Part shown: positions 25,064 to 35,721 of the stretch, piece after piece | Layout: each line of letters opens with the position of its first letter | Numbering within the stretch: the stretch's first letter is position 1 | Assembly: GCF_008180865.1 (NCBI RefSeq) | Contig: NZ_VTEX01000005.1 | Coordinates: forward strand, 310,001 to 374,000 | Direction of reading: 5' to 3' | DNA from: Rossellomorea aquimaris | Lineage (GTDB): Bacteria > Bacillota > Bacilli > Bacillales > Bacillaceae_B | Length of the DNA stretch: 64,000 nucleotides | Translations under genes and position numbers: made by a program | The notes under the pieces: generated by a model | Told to the model about the DNA's origin: nothing | What the model saw: the letters and a program-made list of their open reading frames with translations, nothing else | Database searches by the model: none

Positions 25064-25666
25064 ATGGCTCGATATACTGGCCCAAGCTGGAAATTATCTC
25101 GTCGTCTTGGAATCTCTCTAAGCGGTACGGGTAAAGAATTAGAAAAGCGTCCTTACGCTCCTGGACAACATGGTCCTAACCAACGTAAAAAAATCTCTGA
25201 GTACGGTTTACAACTTCAAGAGAAGCAAAAACTTCGTCACATGTACGGAGTAACTGAGCGTCAATTCCGTAACCTATTTGACCAAGCTGGCAAATTACAA
25301 GGTAAACACGGTGAAAACTTCATGGCGCTACTTGAGTGCCGCCTGGATAACGTTGTTTATCGTTTAGGTTTAGCTCGTACTCGTCGTCAAGCACGTCAAC
25401 TTGTTAACCACGGTCACGTAACAGTGAACGGATCTCGCGTAGACATCCCTTCATTCCGCGTACTTCCTGGTCAAACAATCTCAGTTCGTGAAAAATCACG
25501 TAACCTTGACATCATCAAAGAAGCGATGGAAGTGAACAGCTTTGTTCCTGAATTCCTAACTTTCGATGCTGACAAATTAGAAGGTACATTCACACGCGTT
25601 CCTGAACGTTCTGAATTACCAGCTGAAATCAATGAAGCTCTTATCGTTGAGTTCTACTCTCGTTAA
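25064..25666 (+). CDS. rpsD: 30S ribosomal protein S4
   Basis: 200 residues, equal to B. subtilis S4. It begins [20 protein letters not shown], with the S4 RNA-binding domain in the middle ([30 protein letters not shown]). S4 binds 16S rRNA early in small-subunit assembly and regulates itself. The sequence [16 protein letters not shown] lacks the zinc cysteines of C+ forms, so this is the C- type. The ATG follows AAAGGAGGAG; upstream in-frame codons belong to the leader. Codon use is highly biased, as usual for ribosomal proteins. Confidence 0.98.
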   Translation: MARYTGPSWKLSRRLGISLSGTGKELEKRPYAPGQHGPNQRKKISEYGLQLQEKQKLRHMYGVTERQFRNLFDQAGKLQGKHGENFMALLECRLDNVVYRLGLARTRRQARQLVNHGHVTVNGSRVDIPSFRVLPGQTISVREKSRNLDIIKEAMEVNSFVPEFLTFDADKLEGTFTRVPERSELPAEINEALIVEFYSR

Positions 25667-25680
25667 TCTTTGTAAGAAAG

Positions 25681-25712
25681 ACACTGTCCATTTTATGGGC
25701 AGTGTTTTTTTG
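25681..25712 (+). terminator. Terminator of rpsD
   Basis: Stem ACACTGTCC/GGGCAGTGT with a T-run of seven. Confidence 0.9.
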
Positions 25713-25990
25713 TTTATAGTTTTTTCTTTTTTAATCGAATTGCAGGAATGTTTTCCCGTATGCCCTGAAAAATTCTAAATCTATGTCCATGCCTGCACCT
25801 GAAAAATTTATGTTTTTTTGGTGAAATAGATTCAATTCTACGATTTTAAGGTTGGGAGAGGATCTGGATGTTGTGATTGGATGGCATATGTAATTGTGAT
25901 TTTATACTCTCGTGCCCGTTTTTATCCATAACGATCTAATATTTAGGGTTATGTGCGAGGTTTATCTCTTTTTGAATGCCCGTAATTTGA

Positions 25991-26162
25991 TTTATGAACG
26001 GATTTCAGCTCTTTATGATTGAGCATCCCGATTTATGAACCGGTTTCTGCCATTTATGATCCGGAATCCCGTTTTATGCACCGGTTTCGTCTATTTATGA
26101 ACCGGAATTCTGATATATGAACCGGTTTACTCTATTTTTGACCCGAAATCCACATTTATGAA
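25991..26162. repeat. Phased short-repeat cluster, core TTTATGA, nine units
   Basis: TTTATGA or a one-to-two base variant begins at 25991, 26012, 26032, 26053, 26073, 26094, 26114, 26135 and 26155. The spacings alternate 21, 20, 21, 20, 21, 20, 21, 20, a mean of 20.5. Many units continue as ACCGGTTT or TCCGGAAT. A weaker tenth unit may lie at 25969. It sits between convergent rpsD and tyrS; the rest of that gap (25713-26320) is AT-rich apart from the two terminators. Confidence 0.93.
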
Positions 26163-26252
26163 TCTTTTGTCGAATAAACACGACTAAACCCTACTCACTT
26201 CTTCCTGTACATTCTTCCATACAGCGCACCTCCTAAGGAGCACTACTTAAAG

Positions 26253-26300
26253 ATAAAAAAGCACGGTACCCGCTCCACAAAAGAGAAACGGATACCGCAC
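26253..26300 (-). terminator. Terminator of tyrS
   Basis: Twelve-base stem GTGCGGTATCCG/CGGGTACCGTGC including G-T pairs, followed on the minus strand by a T-run (26254-26260). Confidence 0.85.
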
Positions 26301-26320
26301 TGTCAGATTCAATAATAATA

Positions 26321-27906
<1,586 letters not shown>

Positions 27907-27911
27907 TAAGG

Positions 27912-27940
27912 TTTTTACCATATTCTAAAATATTAGTCAA
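27912..27940 (-). promoter_or_regulatory. Candidate promoter of the tyrS leader
   Basis: Minus-strand TTGACT (27935-27940), 17 bases, TAAAAA (27912-27917). The -35 is good and the -10 is weak; it is placed correctly for the start of the T-box leader. Confidence 0.4.
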
Positions 27941-27978
27941 CTAAACGCATGATAAAAGACCATTTTATTTGACTTTTT

Positions 27979-28008
27979 ACGACAGCCTTCTTGTAAATAT
28001 GCTATAAT
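27979..28008 (+). promoter_or_regulatory. Candidate promoter of the PBP gene
   Basis: ACGACA (27979-27984), 18 bases, consensus TATAAT (28003-28008), 26 bases before the start codon. Confidence 0.5.
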
Positions 28009-28033
28009 GGGAATGTTCTGGGGGGAATGATAT

Positions 28034-30976
28034 ATGAAGGAAAAATGGAACAAATTACTCGAAAAACTAGACCCTGCAATCAGGTTCTTTTCAAATACTG
28101 GAGTTCAAAAACGAGCAAGAATTACATACGGAGTATTCTGGAATCTGTCGTTGATCCTGGTCGTGATCTTTGTACTGGGATTCGCATTTGCAGGAGGAGT
28201 CGGAGCGGGATATTTCGCTTCTCTCGTCAAGGAAGAACCGATCCGTCCTTATGACCAAATGAAAAAGGACATTTACAACTACGAAGAAACATCGCAGCTA
28301 TACTTTGCCAATGATGTATATCTGGGTAAACTCCGAACAGACTTGGAGCGGGAAGAAGTAAAGCTCAAAGATGTTTCTGAAGATCTGCGAAATGCTGTTA
28401 TTGCCACGGAAGATGAATACTTCAAAGAACATAACGGTGTTGTACCGAAAGCGATCATGCGTGCCGTACTACAGGAATTCACCAATTCCTCCACTCAATC
28501 AGGTGGAAGTACACTCACACAACAGCTAATCAAAAACCAAATATTGACGAATGAAGTGTCATTTGAAAGAAAAGCAAAGGAAATACTCCTCGCCCTTCGC
28601 TTGGAACGTTTCTTTGAAAAGGACGAAATTCTGGAAGCGTACCTGAATGTAGCGACACTTGGACGTAATTCATCCGGTCGAAATATCGCCGGGGTCCAAT
28701 CTGCTGCCCAAGGGATATTCGGAGTCGACGCCAAGGACTTAACCTTGCCTCAATCTGCGTTCATTGCAGGACTTCCACAAGCCCCATTCTCTTATACTCC
28801 ATTTACCAATAGCGGAGAAATGAAAGAGAATCTGGAAGCTGGAATGAGCCGAAAAAACACTGTACTCTACAGAATGCACCGAGAAGGTTATATTACGAAA
28901 AAAGAGTACGATGATGCTGTTGCCTATGACCTGTCGAAAGATTTCATCAAGCCTAAGGCATCACCGAGTGAACAATATCCTTGGCTGACTGCCGAACTTG
29001 AAAGCAGAGCAGTGGACATCATGACGGATGTACTTGCCGAAAAAGACGGCTATTCAAAACAGGATCTTGAAAATAATGATGAACTTGAAGAAAAATACCG
29101 AACGCTCGCGGACCGCAATGTTCGTCAAAGCGGTTATCAGATTCACTCAACCATCGATAAAAAAATCTATGACCAAATGCAAAAGACGAAAGATGCCTAC
29201 GAAATGTATGGACCTCCGAAATATGTAGCGGGAACGGACCCTGAGACAGGAGAAGAAGTTGAGGTGCAGGAGCCGGTTCAGGTCGGAGCGATCATGATTG
29301 AAAATAAAACAGGGCGCATCATCAGTTTCATTGGCGGCCGTGACTTTAAAACGGAACAAATCAACCACGCCACCCAGTCACTGAGATCGAACGGGTCTAC
29401 CATGAAGCCTTTACTTGCTTATGCCCCGGCACTGGAATACGGATACATTTCACCTGGATCCCCTATTCCTGACGTTGGTGTCAATATCAATGGCTGGACG
29501 CCTGAAAACTACTCGCTTAATGAACGTGGACTTTTCCCTGCAAGATATGCACTTGCAGAATCATTGAACTTACCTGCTGTAAGAACATATGCCAATATCT
29601 ATAACCGAAATCCATTTAAAGAATTCCTTCTGAAAATGGGCTTTTCATCACTAAACAGCAGATATGATAACAACCTGTCACTTGCACTGGGAGCCACCAC
29701 AAGTGGTGTAACAGTCGAAGAAAATGTAAATGCCTATACTACTTTTGCAAATGGCGGGAAATTCATAGATGCCTACATGATCGATAAAATTGTCGATCAA
29801 GATGGCAATGTGGTGTTCGAACATAAAGTAGAACCGGTGGATGTATTCAGTCCACAAACGGCTTACCTTGCCATCGATATGATGAGGGATACCCTGGATC
29901 ATTCACTTGGGACAGGTCGCTATGCGAAGAAATTCCTGAACTTTGGTTCTGACTGGGCCGGGAAATCCGGAACGAGTCAGGAATACAAGGATCACTGGTT
30001 TGTCGCATCCAATCCGAGCATTACATTCGGAACCTGGTTCGGATACGATACACCGTCATCATTAAATACAGCAGCATCGAGAGCACAATATGGACATTAT
30101 GGATTGCGAAATATCCGCCTATGGTCATACCTATTGAATGATACGAGAGACCTGGCTCCTGAACTGATTGATCCCGAAGGTTCGTTCACAGCACCGGAAG
30201 GCATTGTAAGAAGATCCTTCTGCTCCATTTCCGGATTGCTTCCATCAGAAGCATGCAGTCAGGCCGGGTTAGTGAAAAGTGACTTATTCAACGCTAAATA
30301 TGTACCAACCAAAACAGATGACAGCTTACTCATGAGCCGTTATGTCATGGTAAACGGAAAGAAATATTTAGCACTGCCTAATACGCCGGAAGAATTTTCA
30401 CAACCGGGAGTGATCTTGAATCCTGACTTTGTGAAGAATGTATTTGGTTCTGTACCTGGAGATCCAAATAAACTCATTCCAGAAGGTGACAATCGATTCA
30501 AAAATGTTCTGATTGCAGAAAACAAAATTTCTGACGACGGAGTTGCTCCAGGGACGGTTAAAGCGAGTGCTAATGGTAATACCATCACTTGGACCCCTTC
30601 TGCAAGCGGAGATGTCGTCGGATATCGTGTATATAGTAAATCTGGCGGCAAGGTCGGCAGTGTCAAGTCTGGCGGGAATTATTCAGTTTCCGTTGGAAAT
30701 GGTGATTTCTATGTGGTTGCCGTTGATGTAGCTGGAAAACAATCTGCAGCTTCCAACACTGTACAAATCGGAAAACCAGAGCCAAAACCGGAACCGAAGC
30801 CTGAGAAGCCGGCAACGGATCCGAAACCGCCTGGTGATAAACCGGCTGATCCCCCCCCTAAACCAGACAAGCCTGAGCCACCACCTCCTGCTGATGATGG
30901 AGGCGGTGACGGCGGCGGTGGCGATGGAGGAACCGAGCCACCAACCGAACCTGAACCACCTGCTGAGCAGAATTAG
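28034..30976 (+). CDS. Bifunctional class A penicillin-binding protein (PBP1A type) with C-terminal FN3 and proline-rich tail
   Basis: 980 residues. One membrane helix (about 34-60) anchors it; the rest is outside. The glycosyltransferase 51 domain has EDEYFKEHNG with catalytic Glu126, then GGSTLTQQLIKN and RKAKEILLALRLE. The transpeptidase has SxxK at Ser455-Lys458 (GSTMKP), SxN at Ser510-Asn512 and KSGT at 644-647. A fibronectin type III-like domain lies near 835-905. The last ~75 residues are Pro/Glu/Lys repeats (PEPKPEPKPEK) and glycine/aspartate runs, probably in or across the wall. It polymerises and cross-links peptidoglycan. GGGGG stands before the ATG. I cannot assign it to one B. 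subtilis PBP. Confidence 0.92.
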   Translation: MKEKWNKLLEKLDPAIRFFSNTGVQKRARITYGVFWNLSLILVVIFVLGFAFAGGVGAGYFASLVKEEPIRPYDQMKKDIYNYEETSQLYFANDVYLGKLRTDLEREEVKLKDVSEDLRNAVIATEDEYFKEHNGVVPKAIMRAVLQEFTNSSTQSGGSTLTQQLIKNQILTNEVSFERKAKEILLALRLERFFEKDEILEAYLNVATLGRNSSGRNIAGVQSAAQGIFGVDAKDLTLPQSAFIAGLPQAPFSYTPFTNSGEMKENLEAGMSRKNTVLYRMHREGYITKKEYDDAVAYDLSKDFIKPKASPSEQYPWLTAELESRAVDIMTDVLAEKDGYSKQDLENNDELEEKYRTLADRNVRQSGYQIHSTIDKKIYDQMQKTKDAYEMYGPPKYVAGTDPETGEEVEVQEPVQVGAIMIENKTGRIISFIGGRDFKTEQINHATQSLRSNGSTMKPLLAYAPALEYGYISPGSPIPDVGVNINGWTPENYSLNERGLFPARYALAESLNLPAVRTYANIYNRNPFKEFLLKMGFSSLNSRYDNNLSLALGATTSGVTVEENVNAYTTFANGGKFIDAYMIDKIVDQDGNVVFEHKVEPVDVFSPQTAYLAIDMMRDTLDHSLGTGRYAKKFLNFGSDWAGKSGTSQEYKDHWFVASNPSITFGTWFGYDTPSSLNTAASRAQYGHYGLRNIRLWSYLLNDTRDLAPELIDPEGSFTAPEGIVRRSFCSISGLLPSEACSQAGLVKSDLFNAKYVPTKTDDSLLMSRYVMVNGKKYLALPNTPEEFSQPGVILNPDFVKNVFGSVPGDPNKLIPEGDNRFKNVLIAENKISDDGVAPGTVKASANGNTITWTPSASGDVVGYRVYSKSGGKVGSVKSGGNYSVSVGNGDFYVVAVDVAGKQSAASNTVQIGKPEPKPEPKPEKPATDPKPPGDKPADPPPKPDKPEPPPPADDGGGDGGGGDGGTEPPTEPEPPAEQN

Positions 30977-30986
30977 ATCGCAATAT

Positions 30987-31026
30987 AAAAAACGAGCAAA
31001 AGTATTTACTTTTTGCTCGTTTTTTT
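30987..31026. terminator. Terminator of the PBP gene
   Basis: Stem of about 13-16 bp around AAAACGAGCAAAA and TTTTGCTCGTTTT, with A-run before and T-run after. Confidence 0.92.
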
Positions 31027-31090
31027 ATATTGGATGAGGGTGTAGGGCTGGATTTGGACTCTCCCCTTAATCTTTCATGCCATTCTGGAG

Positions 31091-31170
31091 ATTTATCTGC
31101 CGTATTTTTATTTTATCTGCCGGTTATTCAGTTTATCTGCCATTTTTTTAGTTTACCTGCCACTTCTCAT
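31091..31170. repeat. Phased short-repeat cluster, core TTTATCTGCC, four units
   Basis: Four units start at 31091, 31111, 31131 and 31151, exactly 20 bp apart: TTTATCTGCC three times, then TTTACCTGCC, each followed by ten AT-rich variable bases. It lies between the convergent PBP and acsA genes, flanked by their terminators. Confidence 0.92.
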
Positions 31171-31214
31171 AAATCGACAATTTCCACCACCCTCGCCTCC
31201 CACACCCCAGACCA

Positions 31215-31248
31215 CAAAAAAACCCCTACTCACCAAGAGCAGAGGTTC
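31215..31248 (-). terminator. Terminator of acsA
   Basis: Eleven-base stem AACCTCTGCTC/GAGTAGGGGTT with wobble pairs, then seven T residues on the minus strand. Confidence 0.82.
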
Positions 31249-31257
31249 TTTCATCTA

Positions 31258-32976
31258 TTAATCTTCCATTGTACTTAAATCACCGGTAGGAAGGTCTAAT
31301 TCCCATGCCTTCAACACTCGACGCATGATTTTCCCGCTTCGTGTTTTTGGCAGCTTGTCTCTGAATTCGATTTCTCTTGGAGCCGCATGGGCAGCTAATC
31401 CTTTTTTCACGAATTGGCGAATCTCTTCTTTCAGCTCATCTGTCACTTCGTATCCGTCGCGAAGAGCGATGAATGCTTTGATGATTTCGCCTCTAACCGG
31501 ATCAGGCTTTCCAATAACGCCTGCTTCGGCAACTGCCGGATGTTCTACGAGCTTGCTTTCTACTTCAAATGGACCTACTCGTTCTCCAGACGTCATGATG
31601 ACATCATCAATCCGGCCCTGGAACCAGAAATATCCGTCTTCATCCATATAAGCTGAATCTCCCGAAACATACCAGTCACCAGGCATGAAGTATGAGTCAT
31701 ACTTCTGTGGATTATTCCAGATCTGGTTCATCATGGACGGCCAGCCTTTTTTGATCGCTAGGTTCCCCATGCGGTATGGAGGCACTTCATTTCCTTGATC
31801 ATCCACAATCGCCGCTTTCACTCCGGGGAATGGTTTCCCCATGGATCCCGGCTTGATTTCCATGCTCGGATAGTTACAGATCAATTGACCGCCTGTTTCC
31901 GTCATCCACCATGTATCATGGATGCGCAGATTGAATACTTTCATTCCCCAGCGGACAACTTCCGGATTCAGCGGTTCTCCTACGCTCAGGATATGGCGAA
32001 GCGAGCTTAAGTCGAATTGTTTCACGACTTCATCCCCTGCACCCATCAACATCCTGAATGCGGTTGGAGCACTGTACCAAACCGTTACTCCATAATCTTC
32101 GATCGTTTTATACCAGTTCTCCGGCTTGAAGCGTCCCCCTACAATGACGTTCGAGGCACCTGTCAGCCACGGACCGAAGATTCCATATGAAGTCCCTGTG
32201 ACCCAGCCCGGATCAGCTGTGCACCAATACACATCCTCTTCCTGAAGGTCGAGTACCCATTTGGAAGTTTGATAATGTTGGATCATAGCGTTATGGACAT
32301 GAAGGACTCCTTTTGGTTTTCCTGTGGACCCTGACGTATAGTGAAGGATCAACCCATCGTTCCGGTCTACCCATTCCACTGCCAGTTTATCGCTAGCTTC
32401 AGCAAATTTGGACATAAAGTCAACATGGACATCGTCCTCCTGTACCTCATCCCCAATTAAGAAAACATGCTTTAGGTTTGGAAGTTCACTTACCGGGACC
32501 CTCTTCAAAAGCTCAGGGGTCGTGATCAGTACCTTAGCTTCACTATCCTCCAGACGATCACGAACGGCTCCCTCCATGAAAGCTTCAAACAGAGGACCTA
32601 CGATGGCACCCAGCTTGATCGCACCCAATACGGAGAAATACAATTCCGGTGATCTCGGCATGAAGATGAAGACACGGTCACCTTTTTCAACATCCCCAAA
32701 ACGTTTCAATACATTTCCTGCTTTGTTCGACATCTTCTTCATATCAGAGTACGTATATTTTTCATCACGTTCTGCATCTCGGTAATAAAGAGCGACTTTA
32801 TTTTTCCTGAAAGATACTGCATGTCGGTCGATTGCTTCATGGGCCAGATTGACACGTCCTGTTTCCGACCATGAAAATTCTTTTTCGACATCTTTCCAAT
32901 CAAATGATTCATACGTATTTTCATAGCTTTCAAGATTATAGTTTCCCTTCGTTACTGGTAACGCTTCCACTTTCAT
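31258..32976 (-). CDS. acsA: Acetyl-CoA synthetase AcsA
   Basis: 572 residues, the same as B. subtilis AcsA. It makes acetyl-CoA from acetate, ATP and CoA. The adenylation P-loop is LHYTSGSTGKPKGVLHVH, the A5 block DTWWMTETGGQLICNYP, and the catalytic lysine Lys549 in KTRSGKIMRRVLKAW, which in B. subtilis is acetylated by AcuA and deacetylated by AcuC. Both of those genes lie divergently upstream. The start is the ATG at 32976, nine bases after GGGGG; an ATG three codons earlier abuts that site. Confidence 0.96.
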   Translation of the reverse strand: MKVEALPVTKGNYNLESYENTYESFDWKDVEKEFSWSETGRVNLAHEAIDRHAVSFRKNKVALYYRDAERDEKYTYSDMKKMSNKAGNVLKRFGDVEKGDRVFIFMPRSPELYFSVLGAIKLGAIVGPLFEAFMEGAVRDRLEDSEAKVLITTPELLKRVPVSELPNLKHVFLIGDEVQEDDVHVDFMSKFAEASDKLAVEWVDRNDGLILHYTSGSTGKPKGVLHVHNAMIQHYQTSKWVLDLQEEDVYWCTADPGWVTGTSYGIFGPWLTGASNVIVGGRFKPENWYKTIEDYGVTVWYSAPTAFRMLMGAGDEVVKQFDLSSLRHILSVGEPLNPEVVRWGMKVFNLRIHDTWWMTETGGQLICNYPSMEIKPGSMGKPFPGVKAAIVDDQGNEVPPYRMGNLAIKKGWPSMMNQIWNNPQKYDSYFMPGDWYVSGDSAYMDEDGYFWFQGRIDDVIMTSGERVGPFEVESKLVEHPAVAEAGVIGKPDPVRGEIIKAFIALRDGYEVTDELKEEIRQFVKKGLAAHAAPREIEFRDKLPKTRSGKIMRRVLKAWELDLPTGDLSTMED

Positions 32977-33012
32977 ATACCGCATCCCCCTTATGTAAGA
33001 AATTACAATCTT

Positions 33013-33041
33013 ATTATAGTATAAATTTAATATTTTCTCAA
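33013..33041 (-). promoter_or_regulatory. SigA promoter of acsA
   Basis: Minus-strand TTGAGA (33036-33041), 17 bases, TATAAT (33013-33018), 37 bases before the acsA start. Confidence 0.8.
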
Positions 33042-33161
33042 TTTTTTAAAAAATCTGCCACTATGACCTCTTAGCTGTAATCAGAATAAAAACACTTCAA
33101 ACCCCTGTCCCAGATAGGTATTGCAGAATAATATCACCGCTTCAAACGTCTGAAAATTTTG

Positions 33162-33175
33162 TGAAAGCGCTATAC
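33162..33175 (+). promoter_or_regulatory. Candidate cre site (CcpA operator) ahead of acuABC
   Basis: TGAAAGCGCTATAC matches the catabolite-responsive element TGWAANCGNTNWCA at 12 of 14 positions. It ends 16 bases before the TATAAT at 33192-33197, covering the -35 region, so bound CcpA would block acuABC transcription. In B. subtilis acsA and acuABC are CcpA-repressed, and ccpA itself lies 5 kb away here. Confidence 0.6.
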
Positions 33176-33229
33176 ATTTTTTAATTTCATGTATAATGGA
33201 CTTGAGGAATATCTTTAGGTGGTGTCCAG

Positions 33230-33862
33230 ATGAAATTGAAAAAAACCTATAATGCAACAGAATTGAAAACAACAAAGGGAAATATCATTATTGAAGGTCC
33301 GATTTCCGCTGAAGAATTATCAAGGCTTGACTTTCACGAGGACTTGGTCGCTTTCAGACCCCCTGCCCAGCAGCATAAAGCCCTTGTAGAGATTGCCAGT
33401 TTACCAGAAGGACGAATCCTGATCGCGAGAGATCATCATACGATTGTCGGATATGTTACATATTTATATCCTGATCCCCTTGAACGCTGGTCTCAGGGGA
33501 AAATGGATAATCTGATTGAGCTTGGAGCAATAGAAGTCATTCCTAAATTCCGCGGGGCTTCAGTCGGAAAAAATCTATTAAAGGTTTCCATGATGGATGA
33601 TCATATGGAAGACTACATCATCATTACGACTGAATATTATTGGCACTGGGATTTAAAAGGGACCGGCCTGAACGTGTGGGAATATCGTAAAGTGATGGAA
33701 AAAATGATGAACGCCGGCGGGTTGGAATATTACGCAACGGATGACCCTGAAATCAGTTCCCATCCAGCTAATTGTTTAATGGCGAGAATCGGTACAAGAG
33801 TGGACCCGGATTCCATCCAACGATTTGATCAACTGAGGTTTATGAATCGTTTTATGTATTAA
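33230..33862 (+). CDS. acuA: Protein acetyltransferase AcuA (GNAT family)
   Basis: 210 residues, equal to B. subtilis AcuA. It transfers acetyl from acetyl-CoA to the catalytic lysine of AcsA, switching it off. The GNAT acetyl-CoA-binding pattern is visible in IEVIPKFRGASVGKNLLKVS (R-x-x-G-x-G/A type). The N-terminus starts MKLKKTYNATELKTTKGNII. AGGTGGTG precedes the ATG. First gene of acuABC, divergent from its target acsA. Confidence 0.95.
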   Translation: MKLKKTYNATELKTTKGNIIIEGPISAEELSRLDFHEDLVAFRPPAQQHKALVEIASLPEGRILIARDHHTIVGYVTYLYPDPLERWSQGKMDNLIELGAIEVIPKFRGASVGKNLLKVSMMDDHMEDYIIITTEYYWHWDLKGTGLNVWEYRKVMEKMMNAGGLEYYATDDPEISSHPANCLMARIGTRVDPDSIQRFDQLRFMNRFMY

Positions 33863-33898
33863 TGGAATTCTGACAAGTTTTCTAAAGGGGTGGAGAAC

Positions 33899-34546
33899 GT
33901 GATTGTAGAAGAAATTATGAAAACGAAAGTCGAAACTTTAAAGGCAGACGATACAATTGAAACAGCCATAAAATTAATGCGGGAGAAGAAGATCAAGCAT
34001 ATCCCGATTACCAATCATGATATGGAAGTGATCGGGATCGTGAGTGACCGTGATGTAAAAGACGGCACCCCATCTATTTTTCATGATGAGTCCCCTGGCA
34101 ATGAAATGCAGAATCCGCTTGAATTGATCATGAAGAAAGATGTGATCACAGGTCATCCTCTCGATTTTGTTGAAGAGGTTGCGGCTCTCTTTTATGAGCA
34201 CCGGATCAGCTGCCTCCCAATCTTGAAGGAAAAGAAGCTGGTCGGAATCATTACTGAAACCGATCTGCTGTACACGCTCATTCAACTGACGGGAGCCCAT
34301 CAGCCCGGCTCTCAAATCGAAGTGAAAGTCCCACATAAAGCGGGCATTCTTTACGAGGTAGCAGGTATCATCAGAAGGAATAACTCCAATATTCAAAGTG
34401 TACTTGTCTATCCGGATAAAAAGGACGAGCAGTTCAAAATCCTTGTGTTCAGAGTAAGAACGATGAATCCGATGAATGTGATCAATGATCTAAAGAAAGA
34501 AGGATATGACGTGTTATGGCCAAACATGCCAGGAATCTCCTCATGA
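33899..34546 (+). CDS. acuB: Acetoin utilisation protein AcuB (CBS pair plus ACT domain)
   Basis: 215 residues. Two CBS domains (MKTKVETLKADDTIETAI near the start and MKKDVITGHPLDFVEEVAA after the middle) are followed by an ACT domain (IEVKVPHKAGILYEVAGIIR). Such proteins sense adenine nucleotides or amino acids; AcuB's precise role in the AcsA acetylation system is not known. The start is the GTG at 33899, six bases after AAAGGGGTG, giving the MIVEEIM start seen in B. subtilis. The stop overlaps acuC (ATGA). Confidence 0.93.
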   Translation: MIVEEIMKTKVETLKADDTIETAIKLMREKKIKHIPITNHDMEVIGIVSDRDVKDGTPSIFHDESPGNEMQNPLELIMKKDVITGHPLDFVEEVAALFYEHRISCLPILKEKKLVGIITETDLLYTLIQLTGAHQPGSQIEVKVPHKAGILYEVAGIIRRNNSNIQSVLVYPDKKDEQFKILVFRVRTMNPMNVINDLKKEGYDVLWPNMPGISS

Positions 34547-35718
34547 CAAAAGATGCTATTTTCATCTATTCAGACGAACTCCTCGGGTATCGGTTCTCTG
34601 ATGAGCATCCCTTCAATCAAACCCGATTGACCCTGACGATGGATTTACTCAAAGAAGCAAATGCTCTTCAATCAGATGAAATCGTTCCACCACGAATGGC
34701 TACCGATGAAGAGTTATTTCTTAATCATGATCCCAATTATGTAAACGCCGTCAAAAGAGCGAGTGTCGGCCAACTCTCTCAAGATCAGGCAGAAGGGTTT
34801 GGAATTGGTACTGAAGATACCCCGATGTTTCAAGGAATGCATGAAGCGAGTGCTTATTTGGTAGGCGGTACGTTAACGGCCGTTGATCTTGTCATGACGG
34901 GAAAAGCGAAGCATGCCCTTCATCTCGGTGGTGGTCTGCATCATGGTTTCAAAGGGAAAGCATCAGGCTTCTGTATTTATAACGACAGTTCGGTGGCGAT
35001 CCGCTACATGCAGGAAAAGTACGGGGCCCGGGTCCTATACGTGGATACAGATGCCCATCACGGAGATGGCGTTCAGTGGTCCTTTTACGATGACCCGGAC
35101 GTGTGTACCCTTTCCATCCATGAGACGGGCCGCTACCTCTTCCCGGGGACAGGCAATATCAATGAGCGCGGTCACGGAAAAGGATATGGGTATTCGTTCA
35201 ATATCCCCCTCGATGCCTTTACAGAGGATGAGTCGTGGCTCGAAGCTTACGAAACGTCCTTTCGTGAAGTCATTGAATTCTTCAAACCCGACGTCATTTT
35301 GACTCAAAACGGGGCAGATGCCCATTATTATGACCCACTCACCCACCTTTCGGCTACCATGAATATATACCGGGAAATCCCTCGTATCGCCCATGAGCTT
35401 GCTCATGAGTATTGCGATGGTAAATGGATTGCCGTTGGTGGTGGCGGTTATGACATTTGGAGAGTCGTCCCAAGGGCTTGGAGCATGATTTGGATGCAGA
35501 TGACCGGTCGAATGGACCTCGCCACTTCCTTCCCTGGGAAATGGACAGAACGCTGGCAAAGTAAAGCAGGGGTCACCTTGCCAAATGAATGGTGGGATAG
35601 ACCTGACATTTACAAGCCGATTCCGAGAAAAGGCGAAATCACTGAGAAGAATAAACAAACCGTAGAGAAAGCCCTTTATTCCATTCGGCAACAACTGAGG
35701 CAAAAGCCTGGCAGCTAA
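34543..35718 (+). CDS. acuC: Protein deacetylase AcuC (class I HDAC-like)
   Basis: 391 residues. Zinc-dependent deacetylase that reactivates acetylated AcsA. Active-site motifs of the arginase/deacetylase fold are clear: LGGGLHHGFKGKASGFCIYND, YVDTDAHHGDGVQ (zinc Asp and His), and TQNGADAHYYDPLTHL with the second zinc Asp, then the GGGGYD loop. The start is the ATG overlapping the acuB stop (ATGA), which gives MTKDAIFIYSDE, aligned with the B. subtilis start. No ordinary terminator follows; the H-element array begins four bases after the stop. Confidence 0.95.
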   Translation: MTKDAIFIYSDELLGYRFSDEHPFNQTRLTLTMDLLKEANALQSDEIVPPRMATDEELFLNHDPNYVNAVKRASVGQLSQDQAEGFGIGTEDTPMFQGMHEASAYLVGGTLTAVDLVMTGKAKHALHLGGGLHHGFKGKASGFCIYNDSSVAIRYMQEKYGARVLYVDTDAHHGDGVQWSFYDDPDVCTLSIHETGRYLFPGTGNINERGHGKGYGYSFNIPLDAFTEDESWLEAYETSFREVIEFFKPDVILTQNGADAHYYDPLTHLSATMNIYREIPRIAHELAHEYCDGKWIAVGGGGYDIWRVVPRAWSMIWMQMTGRMDLATSFPGKWTERWQSKAGVTLPNEWWDRPDIYKPIPRKGEITEKNKQTVEKALYSIRQQLRQKPGS

Positions 35719-35721
35719 ACA

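Noticed and set aside
25991..26162. Possible CRISPR array
   Set aside because: The repeated core is only 7-12 bases, the period is 20-21 bp, spacers are shorter than any CRISPR spacer, units are degenerate, and no cas gene is nearby.
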